Assembly: GCA_031382215.1 (NCBI GenBank)
Contig: JANMYQ010000262.1
Coordinates: forward strand, 1 to 64,000
DNA from: LGRD01 sp031382215
Lineage (GTDB): Bacteria; Pseudomonadota; Gammaproteobacteria; Burkholderiales; Burkholderiaceae_C
Direction: 5' to 3'
Length of the DNA stretch: 64,000 bases
The translations under genes were made by a program, and so were the position numbers. The stretch's first letter is position 1. The number at the start of each line of letters is the position of its first letter. This document shows positions 9,109 through 17,682 of the stretch, in pieces. The notes beneath the pieces were generated by a model. The model was not told the DNA's origin. It searched no databases and worked only from the letters and a program-made list of their open reading frames with translations.

Positions 9109-9666
9109 TCACCGGCGCTCGCCGAGACACTTGAAGATTTCCCTGAAGAACCATGGGTGGTCCTGCCAAGTCTGGGCACTGACCACGTTGCCGTCGCGCA
9201 CGCAAGGCTCGGCGACGAAGGTACCTCCACAGGTTTCGACCTCGGAGCGCACGTGCTCGTAACAGGTGAGTTTGCGGCCTTTGGCGAGGCCGGCGGCAGT
9301 GAGGATCTGAACGCCGTGGCAGATGGAGAAGATCCATTTGCCCTGCGCTTGGAACTCGCGGACGAGGGCCTGCAGCCTCGGGTCATTGCGCAGGTACTCG
9401 GGTGCGCGGCCCCCCACCAGAAAGACGGCCTCGTAGTCGCCCGATCTCGCGTCGGCAATGGCGATGTCGGCTTCGCGGCGGTAGCCGGGGCGCTCGACGT
9501 AGGTGTCCCAGCCGGGCTCGAAGTCGTGCATCACCATGTTGAGCAGGCGCTTGGATGGCGCGGCCACAACCGGTACGAGCCCGGCTTCCTGAAAGCGATG
9601 AACGGCATAGAGCAACTCGTAGCCTTCGCCTCCGTCGCCGGTGATGATCAGAATCTTGCGGTCCAT
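9109..9666 (-). CDS. DJ-1/PfpI family protein (class I glutamine amidotransferase-like)
   Basis: 185 residues. The nucleophile elbow ICHGVQIL with its Cys-His pair and the LVGGRAPEYLRND segment are typical of the PfpI branch of the DJ-1 superfamily (glyoxalase, hydratase or protease-like activities are known). A GAGGAG ribosome site precedes the ATG. The first 19 bases overlap the 3' end of the upstream dehydrogenase. It is the last gene of the long leftward catabolic unit, so a role on a reactive or sugar-derived intermediate is possible but inferred. Confidence 0.85.
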   Translation of the reverse strand: MDRKILIITGDGGEGYELLYAVHRFQEAGLVPVVAAPSKRLLNMVMHDFEPGWDTYVERPGYRREADIAIADARSGDYEAVFLVGGRAPEYLRNDPRLQALVREFQAQGKWIFSICHGVQILTAAGLAKGRKLTCYEHVRSEVETCGGTFVAEPCVRDGNVVSAQTWQDHPWFFREIFKCLGERR

Positions 9667-10694
9667 GGTTTCTCCTCGTGTGTCCCCGGGGTGGGGTTTT
9701 GATGCTGATGGGCCTTTGTCCGCAGGCGGAACGCCGCCTCTGCCTGCGGGTTGATGCAGTGCGGTGGAACTTCACCGCGCAGCAGGTGCTCCACGGCCAG
9801 GGCGGCGCCAAAGCCCATGCGCCGCATGCTGTCCTCGGTGATGCCGGCCACGTGCGGCGTCAACAACACCTGCTCCATCTGCCGGTAGGGATGGTCCGCA
9901 CTCAACGGCTGCACGTCGAACACGTCCAGCGCCGCACCCGCCAGCCATCCGGTGCGCAACGCGTCGATGAGCGCCGTCTCCTGTACCACCGGTCCGCGCG
10001 CGACGTTGACGAGGCATGAGCCTGGGCGCATGGCGGCCAGTTCGGCGGCACCGATCAGCCCACGCGTCTGGGCCGTCAACGGACAGGCCAGCACGACGAA
10101 ATCGCTCTGCGAGAGCAACTCGGCCAGGGGCATGTGGTCGACCTCGGGCGCTCCGGCATGCGAACCCGGGCCCGAGCGTGTGTGCACCAGCACCCGCATC
10201 GCCAGGGAGGTGCAGATCCGGGCGATGGCCTGGCCAACATGGCCGTATCCGACCAGGCCCACGGTACGGCCCGGCAGCTCGAACCCGGTGTCCGCCAGCG
10301 CCCGGGCCGCCGCCCACCCCGATGGGCCGGCCTGCAAGCGCGCCGCGACCGCACCGCGGCGGCGTGCCAGCTGAATCAGGCTGGCCAGCACATGCTCGGC
10401 AACGGTGAGCGCATTGGCGCCCGGCACATTGGCCACGAGCACGCCGCGTGCCGTGGCCGCCTCGATCGGGATCATGTCCACGCCGGCGCCGTGGCGCACC
10501 GCGCCGACAAGGCTTGGCGCGGCGTCGAAGATGTCATCGGGCAGCGGGGCGCGCACCACCACGACGCTGCAACCCGCGGCGTCGCGGCGCAGGGTGTCGG
10601 GCAAGGTGTCCGCGGCCACGCGCACTTCGCCCAGCGCAGCCAGACGCGCCTGCACCGCCGGGTGGATCGATTGCGTCAGCAGAATGCGGGCCAT
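9648..10694 (-). CDS. D-2-hydroxyacid dehydrogenase family NAD(P)-dependent oxidoreductase
   Basis: 348 residues. The Rossmann motif VGYGHVGQA, the catalytic arginine in NVARGPVV and the histidine in LTPHVAGIT define the family (phosphoglycerate, glyoxylate and related dehydrogenases), which interconverts 2-keto acids and D-2-hydroxy acids. The C-terminal 25 residues form a polar extension produced by read-through into the start of the DJ-1 gene. It lies downstream of a sugar-acid-type dehydratase and FadR-like regulator in one unit, so it plausibly reduces or oxidises a 2-keto sugar acid. The exact substrate is unknown. Confidence 0.88.
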   Translation of the reverse strand: MARILLTQSIHPAVQARLAALGEVRVAADTLPDTLRRDAAGCSVVVVRAPLPDDIFDAAPSLVGAVRHGAGVDMIPIEAATARGVLVANVPGANALTVAEHVLASLIQLARRRGAVAARLQAGPSGWAAARALADTGFELPGRTVGLVGYGHVGQAIARICTSLAMRVLVHTRSGPGSHAGAPEVDHMPLAELLSQSDFVVLACPLTAQTRGLIGAAELAAMRPGSCLVNVARGPVVQETALIDALRTGWLAGAALDVFDVQPLSADHPYRQMEQVLLTPHVAGITEDSMRRMGFGAALAVEHLLRGEVPPHCINPQAEAAFRLRTKAHQHQNPTPGTHEEKPWTARF

Positions 10695-10720
10695 GGCCGT
10701 GAGGCATCGCGTGCGGCCGG

Positions 10721-11524
10721 CTAGGCCGCGGCCTTCGCGGGCGGTTTGCCCGACGGCTTGCCCCGAACCCTGCGGGCCGCGGGTTGGGCAGCGCTCGACG
10801 GACTCTTGGGGGGCGGTACCAGCCCGCGCGCGTCGCCATGCCCCTCGGCGAAGAACATGCGGAAGTAGGCGTCGACACCTTTGATGTGGCGGCGCAGGAT
10901 CTTCTGCCCTGCCTCCACGTCCTGCGCGACGATGGCGCGATAGAGCTGGAGATGCTGCGCATGCGAGCGCTGGCTCTGCTGGCTGGCCTGGAAGTAGGTC
11001 TCGCGCCGCTTGCGCGACATCAGGTAGAAGACGTTGATGAAGCGCAGCAGCACATGGTTCTGCGTGGCGGCGACGATGGCCTTGTGGAACTCGGCATCCA
11101 GGTTGGCCAGGGTCTCGCCTCGGCTGATGGCGACGGCACTGTCCTGCAGGATCTGGTTCAGGCGCTCCAGGTCGGCCGGCGTGCGGCGCAGACAGGCCAG
11201 CCGCATCGCCTCGCTTTCCAGCACGCTGCGCAGTTCGACCGACTGCACCACGTCGTCTTCGGACAGCGGCGTGTCGGTCTCGGTGAACAGCACCATCGCT
11301 TCGATGCTGCGCTCGGCCGCGAACGGCCGCAGGTACACGCCAGACTTGGGCCGGCTCTCGATGATGCGCAGCGTGTCCAGGCGAATCAACGCCTCGCGCA
11401 CGGCACTGCGGCTCATGCCGAACAGCGCCGCCAGGTCACGTTCGGAGGGCAGCTTGTCGCCAGGGTGAAACCCGCGTTCGCGGATCAACTGCAGCAGCTT
11501 GGCGGTTTGCTCGAGGCCTTCCAT
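10721..11524 (-). CDS. FadR-subfamily GntR transcriptional regulator
   Basis: 267 residues. The N-terminal winged helix-turn-helix (LPSERDLAALFGMSRSAVRE) is followed by an all-helical FCD-type ligand domain (LESEAMRLACLR, LDAEFHKAIVAA, HLQLYRAI, HIKGVDAYF). FadR-subfamily proteins usually repress sugar-acid or carboxylate genes and are released by a pathway intermediate. The basic C-terminal tail (Lys/Pro/Ala-rich) is an extension. It is embedded in the leftward unit, 32 bases from the dehydratase gene. The likely operators are the two CTGGTC-N-GACCAG palindromes at 20045 and 20090, which match the known FadR-type symmetry; the assignment is inference. Confidence 0.9.
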   Translation of the reverse strand: MEGLEQTAKLLQLIRERGFHPGDKLPSERDLAALFGMSRSAVREALIRLDTLRIIESRPKSGVYLRPFAAERSIEAMVLFTETDTPLSEDDVVQSVELRSVLESEAMRLACLRRTPADLERLNQILQDSAVAISRGETLANLDAEFHKAIVAATQNHVLLRFINVFYLMSRKRRETYFQASQQSQRSHAQHLQLYRAIVAQDVEAGQKILRRHIKGVDAYFRMFFAEGHGDARGLVPPPKSPSSAAQPAARRVRGKPSGKPPAKAAA

Positions 11525-11556
11525 TGTTCGGTTCGCTTGGGTTCCGGTTGACAGTG

Positions 11557-12723
11557 CTAGATCTTGCGGTATTGCTCGACGAAGTCGCTGCGGATCGTGA
11601 TGCCCAGGCCCGGCCGGGACGGGATGTCGACCATGCCGCCGTGCACCGGGAACTCTTCTTCCACGAGGTCATGGATCATCGGGTTGGCGCCCAGCGAGTA
11701 CTCAAGGATGTAGGCGGCCGGCGACGCCGCCGAGACATGCAGGCCGGCCGCGAACGCCGGCGCGCCGGCCCACAGGTGCGGCGCCAAGCGCAGGTTGGCC
11801 GCACTGGCCAAGGCCGAGATGCGCATGGCCTCGGTGATTCCGCCGCAAATCGCCAGGTCGGGCTGCAGGATGTCGGCCGCTCGCAGCTCGATCAGGTCGC
11901 GAAAGTCGAACCGCGTCGATTCGCTCTCGCCGGTGGCGATCGGAATGGCGCAGCTGCGGCGCACCTCGGCCATGCCACGCTTGTCGTCGGCGGTCACCGG
12001 TTCTTCGAACCATGCGACGGCGCAATCGCGCACCAGGTGGCAGAACTGCCGCGCCTCCGACACGGTGAAGGATCCGTGCGCGTCGCACATGAGCTCCACA
12101 TCCGGACCGAGCGCCTCGCGCGCGGCGATCACGCGCTTCGCCGACGCGGCGGGGGAGCCGTCGAACACGCCGACGCGCATCTTGACGGCGCCGAAGCCGC
12201 CCTTGGCGAGGTAGCCCTTCAGTTGCGCGCCGATCTGGTCTGCCGCGGCCCAGCCGCCCGAGGCGTAGGCCGGCATGCGCTCGGCCTTGCGGCCGCCCAG
12301 CAGTTGCCACACCGGCACGTTCAGGGCCTTGCCGAGGATGTCCCACAACGCGATGTCGATGCCCGAAAGCGCCGAAACCGACGCGCCGCGCCGGCACATC
12401 GCCGGGAACACGTGGCCGCGCGCCAGCGCGTAGTGCCCGCGCGAGCCGTTGTACAGCCCCTCCCAGATGCTCGTGATGGCGTGCGGGTCCTGGCCGACGA
12501 GGCGCGGGCCGAACTCCTGGTTGATGATGGCCACCACGCCGTGGTAGTCGCCGGAGCTGCCGGCCGAGACCTTGGCTTCGCCCCAGCCGGTGAGGCCGGC
12601 ATCGGTGTCCACGCGCACCAGCGCGGTGTCGAAGGTGGTCGCCACCCCGAAGTCGCTGGAGTGCTGCTGCGCCGGCGGAATCGGGACCTGCAGCCAGGTG
12701 GCTTCAACGCGGGTGATCTTCAT
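11557..12723 (-). CDS. Mandelate racemase/enolase-superfamily sugar-acid dehydratase-like protein
   Basis: 388 residues with the enolase-superfamily capping domain and barrel. Barrel residues seen are VKMRVG (K-x-R in place of K-x-K), the metal ligands in MCDAHGS, WFEEP and TGESE, then LQPDLAICGG and APHLW, the Asp-His dyad of the mandelate-racemase subgroup. That subgroup abstracts an alpha-proton from a carboxylate, most often to dehydrate aldonic acids. With the epimerase, VOC and dehydrogenase genes beside it, a sugar-acid dehydratase is the best guess. Substrate is unassigned. Confidence 0.85.
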   Translation of the reverse strand: MKITRVEATWLQVPIPPAQQHSSDFGVATTFDTALVRVDTDAGLTGWGEAKVSAGSSGDYHGVVAIINQEFGPRLVGQDPHAITSIWEGLYNGSRGHYALARGHVFPAMCRRGASVSALSGIDIALWDILGKALNVPVWQLLGGRKAERMPAYASGGWAAADQIGAQLKGYLAKGGFGAVKMRVGVFDGSPAASAKRVIAAREALGPDVELMCDAHGSFTVSEARQFCHLVRDCAVAWFEEPVTADDKRGMAEVRRSCAIPIATGESESTRFDFRDLIELRAADILQPDLAICGGITEAMRISALASAANLRLAPHLWAGAPAFAAGLHVSAASPAAYILEYSLGANPMIHDLVEEEFPVHGGMVDIPSRPGLGITIRSDFVEQYRKI

Positions 12724-12729
12724 CCTGGC

Positions 12730-13230
12730 TCAGCGCGCCTTGCCCGCAAACTGCCGGTAGGGCGCGGGGTCGAACCAGCGCTCGCGCGCCTTGTACAGGC
12801 GCGCCGCGGGGATCTGCGGCGCCTGCCGGGATTCGGCGCCGGCATGGAACGTCAGCTCCAGCTGGATGCCGTTCGGGTCGTAGATGAACAGCTGCCACAA
12901 CGGCGTGGCCGGCACCAGGTTCTCCCGGTATGGCAGCCCGAAGGTTTCGAAGCGGGCCCGGAAATCGTCGTACCCCTGGCATACCACCGAGAGGTGGTCG
13001 ATCGCCCCGCTGCCCGTTTGCACCGAGCCGTCGGCCTCGCGCGCCGCGTCGCCCGCGTAGACGTGAACGGAGGCCTCGGCGCCCGCCTGCGCAGGCTTGA
13101 GCCAGGCGCCGGGGAAGCCGATCGGCGGCCGGTCCGCCACGATCATGCCCAGCACCTCGGTGTAGAAGCGCACCGTGGCGTCCAGGTCGGCGGTGCGGAT
13201 GGCGGTGTGGAACAGCTGGCCCAACAACAT
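12730..13230 (-). CDS. VOC (glyoxalase/dioxygenase-fold) family protein
   Basis: 166 residues with paired beta-alpha-beta-beta-beta motifs: LFHTAIRTADLDATVRFYTE near the N-terminus and IDHLSVVCQGYDDF in the middle, ending FIYDPNGIQLELTF. VOC proteins bind a divalent metal and act as glyoxalases, epimerases, dioxygenases or isomerases. A GAGGAG ribosome site precedes the ATG. It sits six bases ahead of the dehydratase gene, so it is likely co-translated and may act on a pathway intermediate. Confidence 0.85.
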   Translation of the reverse strand: MLLGQLFHTAIRTADLDATVRFYTEVLGMIVADRPPIGFPGAWLKPAQAGAEASVHVYAGDAAREADGSVQTGSGAIDHLSVVCQGYDDFRARFETFGLPYRENLVPATPLWQLFIYDPNGIQLELTFHAGAESRQAPQIPAARLYKARERWFDPAPYRQFAGKAR

Positions 13231-13263
13231 CGTGGCTCTCCTCGTAGAAGCCTCGAACCGGTC

Positions 13264-14154
13264 TCAGACCAACGGTCGAAGAACCTTGACAGACTGCGTG
13301 AAGAGCCCCGTGTAGAACGTGTCGGACAGCAGGTTGGACCCGTGGTCGATGATGAACTTCATCTGCTCGGGCGTGACGTCCACCGGGTTCTTCTCGACCT
13401 GGTCGCCATAGGGGCTGGCGGGCGTGCGGTCGACCGTGGCGACGAATTCCAGCGTGAGCGCGCCGGTGTAGCCGGTGGACTTGATGGTCTGGACGATGGC
13501 CGGGAAGTCCAGCGTTCCCATGCCCGGCGCGAAGCGGTTGTTGTCGGCGATGTGGACGTCGTAGATGCGGCCCTTGCACTTGCGGAAGGCCTCGTGGATG
13601 TCGCTCTCTTCGATGTTCATGTGGAACAGGTCCAGGCACACGCCGCAGTTCGGGCCTACGGCATCGGCCAGCGCCAGGGCCTGGTCGCCGCGGTTGATGA
13701 GGTAGGTCTCGAAACGGTTCAGGGGCTCGATGGCAATGCGGATGCCGGCCTTCTCGGCGTGCGCATAGACCTCCTTGATGCCTTCGACCACCCACTTCCA
13801 TTCTTCGGCCGGAGCGCCGTCGGCGACCACCTTGCCCACCGTGGCGGGCACCAGCGTGATGATCTGGCCGTCGAGTTCCTTCGCGAAGGTCACCACGCGC
13901 TTCATGTAGTCGACCGTCTTCTCGCGCTGCACCTGGCTCTTGGCGGCCAGGTTGCGCTCGCCCAGCGTCAGCGTGACCGAGCCCCAGCAGGTGCGGCCGT
14001 TTTCCTTCAACAGCGCGCGCACTTCCTTGGTGTTGAACTGGTCGGGCTCACCGGAAATCTCCAGCGCATCGACGCCTGTCTCGCGCATGCGTTCGATCGT
14101 GCGGCGGATCGATTCCGGGCGCATCCAGTTGTGGGTGGCAATGACTTGGGGCAT
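13264..14154 (-). CDS. Sugar phosphate isomerase/epimerase, D-tagatose 3-epimerase-like
   Basis: 296 residues, AP-endonuclease-2-type TIM barrel. Metal-site segments IAIEPLNRFETYLI, CLDLFHMNIEES and LTLEFVA resemble those of D-tagatose/D-psicose 3-epimerases, which interconvert ketohexoses at C3. The start MPQVIATHNWM is chosen because GAGGAG lies just upstream; the frame runs 14 codons further 5' without a site. It follows the transporter ATPase genes on the same strand. Substrate is inferred from fold only. Confidence 0.85.
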   Translation of the reverse strand: MPQVIATHNWMRPESIRRTIERMRETGVDALEISGEPDQFNTKEVRALLKENGRTCWGSVTLTLGERNLAAKSQVQREKTVDYMKRVVTFAKELDGQIITLVPATVGKVVADGAPAEEWKWVVEGIKEVYAHAEKAGIRIAIEPLNRFETYLINRGDQALALADAVGPNCGVCLDLFHMNIEESDIHEAFRKCKGRIYDVHIADNNRFAPGMGTLDFPAIVQTIKSTGYTGALTLEFVATVDRTPASPYGDQVEKNPVDVTPEQMKFIIDHGSNLLSDTFYTGLFTQSVKVLRPLV

Positions 14155-14192
14155 GGTGTGTCTCCTCTTCAAAGGGCCAGTGTGGCGATGGG

Positions 14193-15284
14193 TCAATTGC
14201 GCAGGTTCTCACCTGTCAGTGGATGGAAGTAGTGCAGCTTGTCCTGCGCAAACGAGAACTGCAATGGCTGATTCACCGCCACGCGCGAATCGGCCGGAAT
14301 CGTGGCACGCAGCATGTGATCGCCCGACTGCAGGATGGCAACGATCTCGGCGCCATGGTGTTCGGCGCCGTACAGCGAACCGGCCGTGCCGCCGTGCTCG
14401 ACCAGATGCACGTGTTCGGGCCGCACGCCGATGCGAACCCGACCGTCCGCGGGAAGCGCGAGCGTGGCCAGGGTCTGCTTCGTCGCCTCGCTGAGGTCGA
14501 ACGTCAACGCGCCATCGGTGGCCCGGCCGGCCGCCAGATCCACTCGGACGTCGAACATGTTGATCGCCGGCGTTCCGACAAAGGACGCGACGAAGGTGTT
14601 CTTCGGCCGGTTGTAGATTTCGTGCGGCGTGCCGACCTGGATCAGCTTCCCCTTGTTCATCAGGCCGATGCGGTCACCCATGGTCATCGCTTCCACCTGG
14701 TCGTGGGTGACGAAGATCAGCGTCGTGCCCAGCCGCTGCTGCAGGCCCTTGAGTTCGGCGCGCAGCAACTCGCGCAGCTTGGCGTCCAGGTTGGACAGCG
14801 GCTCGTCCATCAGGAACACGCGCGGCTCGCGCACGATGGCGCGGCCGATCGACACGCGCTGCATCTCGCCACCCGACAGGCGGTCGGTGCGCCGCTCCAG
14901 CAAGTGGGTGATGCGCACGGTGGCAGCGGCCTTGGCCACGCGCTCCTCGATCTGCTGCTCTGTGAGATTGCGCAACTTGGACTTGAGCGGAAAGGCCAGG
15001 TTCTCGCGCACCGTGTAGTTCGGGTAGAGCGAGTACTGCTGGAACACCAGCGCCACGTCTCGCTGCGCGGCGCTCCACTCGTTGACCCGCTGCTCGGCGA
15101 TGCAGACGTCGCCCGCCTCGGGCTGCTCCAACCCGGCGATGCAGCGCAGCGTGGTGCTCTTGCCGGCGCCGGTGGGGCCGAGCAGCACGAAGAACTCGCG
15201 GTCGCGGATGTCCAGCGACAGCTCGCTGATGGCGCTGACCGAACCGAAGCTCTTGCGAACCTGCTTGAGAGAGACCTGGGCCAT
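14193..15284 (-). CDS. Carbohydrate ABC transporter ATP-binding protein (UgpC/MalK-like), second of a pair
   Basis: About 363 residues. It carries Walker A GPTGAGKST, signature LSGGEMQRVSIGRA, Walker B VFLMDEPLSNLD, a HDQVEAMTMGDRI switch and a C-terminal OB-fold regulatory domain. The ATG at 15284 lies five bases from the stop of the paired ATPase gene; the upstream open frame overlays that gene. Two non-identical MalK-type ATPases in one operon suggest a heterodimeric motor, as described for GlpS/GlpT-type glycerol importers. Confidence 0.9.
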   Translation of the reverse strand: MAQVSLKQVRKSFGSVSAISELSLDIRDREFFVLLGPTGAGKSTTLRCIAGLEQPEAGDVCIAEQRVNEWSAAQRDVALVFQQYSLYPNYTVRENLAFPLKSKLRNLTEQQIEERVAKAAATVRITHLLERRTDRLSGGEMQRVSIGRAIVREPRVFLMDEPLSNLDAKLRELLRAELKGLQQRLGTTLIFVTHDQVEAMTMGDRIGLMNKGKLIQVGTPHEIYNRPKNTFVASFVGTPAINMFDVRVDLAAGRATDGALTFDLSEATKQTLATLALPADGRVRIGVRPEHVHLVEHGGTAGSLYGAEHHGAEIVAILQSGDHMLRATIPADSRVAVNQPLQFSFAQDKLHYFHPLTGENLRN

Positions 15285-15288
15285 GAAC

Positions 15289-16404
15289 TCAGCTTCCCGC
15301 CTGCAGCCGCAGGCCGCTTCGCTTGTCGAAGAAATGGGTGCGCGCACCGTCGAGCTTAATCCACACCGCATCGCCCTGCGCGCGAACGAACTGGCTCGGG
15401 ACGCGGGCGCGCAAGGTGGCGTCGCCGACGGCGATGTCGACGATGTCGTAGGCGCCAAGGGGCTCGATCAGGTGCACCTTGGCCTGCACGTGGCCAGGCG
15501 CGGCGGTCAGCGCGACACTGACCGCTTCGGGCCGGATGCCCAGGGCCAGCCTTTCTTCGCCGTTTTGGCCGCTGTGCCCGGCCAGCGGCGCCATCGCGGC
15601 GGCAGGCAGGACGAACGGCTGCACCATGCCGGCAAGGCGCACCTCCATGCCCGATGCACCGGCGTGACATTGGCAGTCCACCACGTTCATGATCGGACTG
15701 CCGACGAACTGCGCCACGAACAGATTGGTCGGCGCGTCGTAGACCTTGGTCGGGCTGTCGTACTGCTGGAGCACGCCATCGTTCATGACGCCGATCTTGT
15801 CGGCCATCGACATGGCCTCCACCTGATCGTGGGTGACGTAGACGGTGGTCGAGCCGTTCTCGACATGCAGGCGGCGCAGTTCGGCGCGCATCTCCTCGCG
15901 CAGCTTGGCATCGAGCGCGCCGATCGGCTCATCCATCAGCATGGCCTCGGGCCGGCGCACCAGCGCGCGCCCGATGGTCACGCGCTGCATGTCGCCACCG
16001 GCCAGCGCCGATGGCCGCTTTTCGAGCAGGTGCTCGATCCGCAGCACGCGGGCCACTTCGCTCACCTGCTTCTTCACTTCCGCTTCGGGCTTTCGCGCGG
16101 CACGCAGCGGGAAGGCGATGTTGTCGTAGCTCGTCAGGTGCGGGTACAGCGAGTACAGCTGGAACACGAACGCCGTGTCGCGCTGCTGCGGCGGCAGGTG
16201 GTCGACACGCCGCCCCTTGATGCGGATCTCGCCCGAGTCGATGCTCTCCAGGCCGGCCAGCGCGCGCAAGGTGGTGGTCTTGCCGCAACCGGAGGGCCCC
16301 AGCAGCACGACGAACTCGCCGTCCCGGATGTGCAGGTTGAGCTTGCGGATAACGTGGTTCGCGCCGAACCGCTTCTCGGCATCGATGATTTCGATGTCGG
16401 CCAT
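15289..16404 (-). CDS. Carbohydrate ABC transporter ATP-binding protein (UgpC/MalK-like), first of a pair
   Basis: 371 residues: Walker A GPSGCGKTT, signature LAGGDMQRVTIGRA (an LSGGQ variant), Walker B AMLMDEPIGALD and THDQVEAMSM, plus a C-terminal OB-fold domain. It differs clearly from the next ATPase gene, so this is not a recent duplication. It begins two bases after the stop of the tiny membrane protein gene. It is the cytosolic motor for the permeases encoded upstream. Confidence 0.9.
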   Translation of the reverse strand: MADIEIIDAEKRFGANHVIRKLNLHIRDGEFVVLLGPSGCGKTTTLRALAGLESIDSGEIRIKGRRVDHLPPQQRDTAFVFQLYSLYPHLTSYDNIAFPLRAARKPEAEVKKQVSEVARVLRIEHLLEKRPSALAGGDMQRVTIGRALVRRPEAMLMDEPIGALDAKLREEMRAELRRLHVENGSTTVYVTHDQVEAMSMADKIGVMNDGVLQQYDSPTKVYDAPTNLFVAQFVGSPIMNVVDCQCHAGASGMEVRLAGMVQPFVLPAAAMAPLAGHSGQNGEERLALGIRPEAVSVALTAAPGHVQAKVHLIEPLGAYDIVDIAVGDATLRARVPSQFVRAQGDAVWIKLDGARTHFFDKRSGLRLQAGS

Positions 16405-16405
16405 G

Positions 16406-16615
16406 CTAGTGATTCATCCCGGTGGATTCGGCGGGCTGTGCAGCGTCTGGCGTCTTGATGCGGGAGAAGACGTTGAAAGCCACCAGACCGGCGATGATCA
16501 TCGCCACGCTGTACTGATGAAGCACTAGGCTCCACGGCTGACACAGTGCCACGATGCCGAGCACCATCAGCACCATGCTTGCAAATTCGAACTGGCGAGC
16601 GCGCTGCCTGAACAT
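16406..16615 (-). CDS. Tiny two-helix membrane protein in the ABC transporter operon
   Basis: 69 residues. Two hydrophobic segments (about residues 13-28 and 36-50: MVLMVLGIVALCQPW and YSVAMIIAGLVAFNVF) are flanked by a basic N-terminus and a polar tail. It is tightly packed between permease and ATPase genes (4 and 2 bases), so it is almost certainly translated with them. I do not recognise a named domain. GlpSTPQUV-type operons also contain a small membrane protein, so an accessory subunit is possible. Confidence 0.75.
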   Translation of the reverse strand: MFRQRARQFEFASMVLMVLGIVALCQPWSLVLHQYSVAMIIAGLVAFNVFSRIKTPDAAQPAESTGMNH

Positions 16616-16619
16616 GGCG

Positions 16620-17579
16620 TCAGCGGCGGATCGCGCCGAAAGTCACGCCACGCAGCAAGTGGTCGCGCAGAAAGAAGGTGAACAGCGCCACCGGAATCAG
16701 GAACAGCAGGCTGCCGGCGGCAATGACCGTCCAGTCGGTCAGACCGGAGCCGAGCTGCGACGGGATGTAGGGCGGCGCGGTCTGCGCGTTCTTGTTGGTC
16801 ATCATCAGCGCAAAGGCGTATTCGTTCCACGCGGTGATGAAGCAGAACACCGCCGTGGCCGCAATGCCGGTGGTGGCCTGCGGCAGCACGATCTTGAAGA
16901 ATGCCTCCATGCGCGTGTAGCCGTCCACCAGCGCAGCCTCTTCGTACTCCTTCGGGATCTCGTCGATGAAGCCCTTCATCAGCCAGACCGAGAACGACAG
17001 GTTGAACGCGGTGTACAGGATGATCAGCCCGACGTGCGTGTCCACCAGCCCGACGGCGCGGTACATCAGGAACATGGGGATGGCCACCACCACCGGCGGC
17101 AGCATGCGGGTGGAGAGGATGAAGAACAGCCAGTCTTCCTCGCCGGGCATCTTGAAACGCGAGAAGCCGTAGGCCGTGATGGTGCCCAGCGCCACCGCGA
17201 GGAAGGTGCTGGTGACGGCGATGATGATGCTGTTGGCGAAGCGCGATACGTAGCCCGAGGACTCGATGTTGCCCTTGTCGTCCTTGATGAAACGGTCACC
17301 GCCGTCCATCACCTGCTTTTCCCACCAGGGGGCCTTGGCGTAGGCCTCGGGGTCGGACTCGCCGCGCTGCTGCACGCGCGACGTGAAGAGCTTGATGAAC
17401 GGGGTGATCTCGGGCTTGAAAAACACAGTCGGCGGCACGGTGGTGGACTCGGCGCGCGCCTTGAAGGCGGTGGAGCCGATCCAGTACAGCGGGATCATCA
17501 TGATCACCAGCAGCACCAGCACCAGCGCGACGGCACCGCGATTCCACCAGCGCGAGAGACGGGATTGAACGATGGCCAT
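16620..17579 (-). CDS. Carbohydrate ABC transporter permease (MalG/UgpE-like)
   Basis: 319 residues with six predicted membrane helices. The permease EAA loop reads YEEAALVDGYTRMEAFFKIVLP, the ATPase contact of binding-protein-dependent permeases. A periplasmic insertion after the first helix (about residues 40-105, charged) is longer than in MalG. It pairs with the MalF-like permease upstream. Confidence 0.9.
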   Translation of the reverse strand: MAIVQSRLSRWWNRGAVALVLVLLVIMMIPLYWIGSTAFKARAESTTVPPTVFFKPEITPFIKLFTSRVQQRGESDPEAYAKAPWWEKQVMDGGDRFIKDDKGNIESSGYVSRFANSIIIAVTSTFLAVALGTITAYGFSRFKMPGEEDWLFFILSTRMLPPVVVAIPMFLMYRAVGLVDTHVGLIILYTAFNLSFSVWLMKGFIDEIPKEYEEAALVDGYTRMEAFFKIVLPQATTGIAATAVFCFITAWNEYAFALMMTNKNAQTAPPYIPSQLGSGLTDWTVIAAGSLLFLIPVALFTFFLRDHLLRGVTFGAIRR

Positions 17580-17682
17580 GTCAGTGGCGCCGGGCCGCCC
17601 GAAGCGACTGACGCGCCCCCTCGTGGGGCAGCGAGCGAGGCGAGTGTGAGGGTCGTTTCATCATGGGATCCGAACGGCCGCG

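Noticed and set aside
11524..14232. 902-residue open frame antisense to the dehydratase, VOC and epimerase genes
   Set aside because: Same shadow character; the minus-strand genes have clear motifs and ribosome sites.
17580..17682. Gene or terminator between the two permease genes
   Set aside because: No start with a ribosome site and no hairpin followed by a T-run; only a GC-rich sequence resembling common intergenic repeats.
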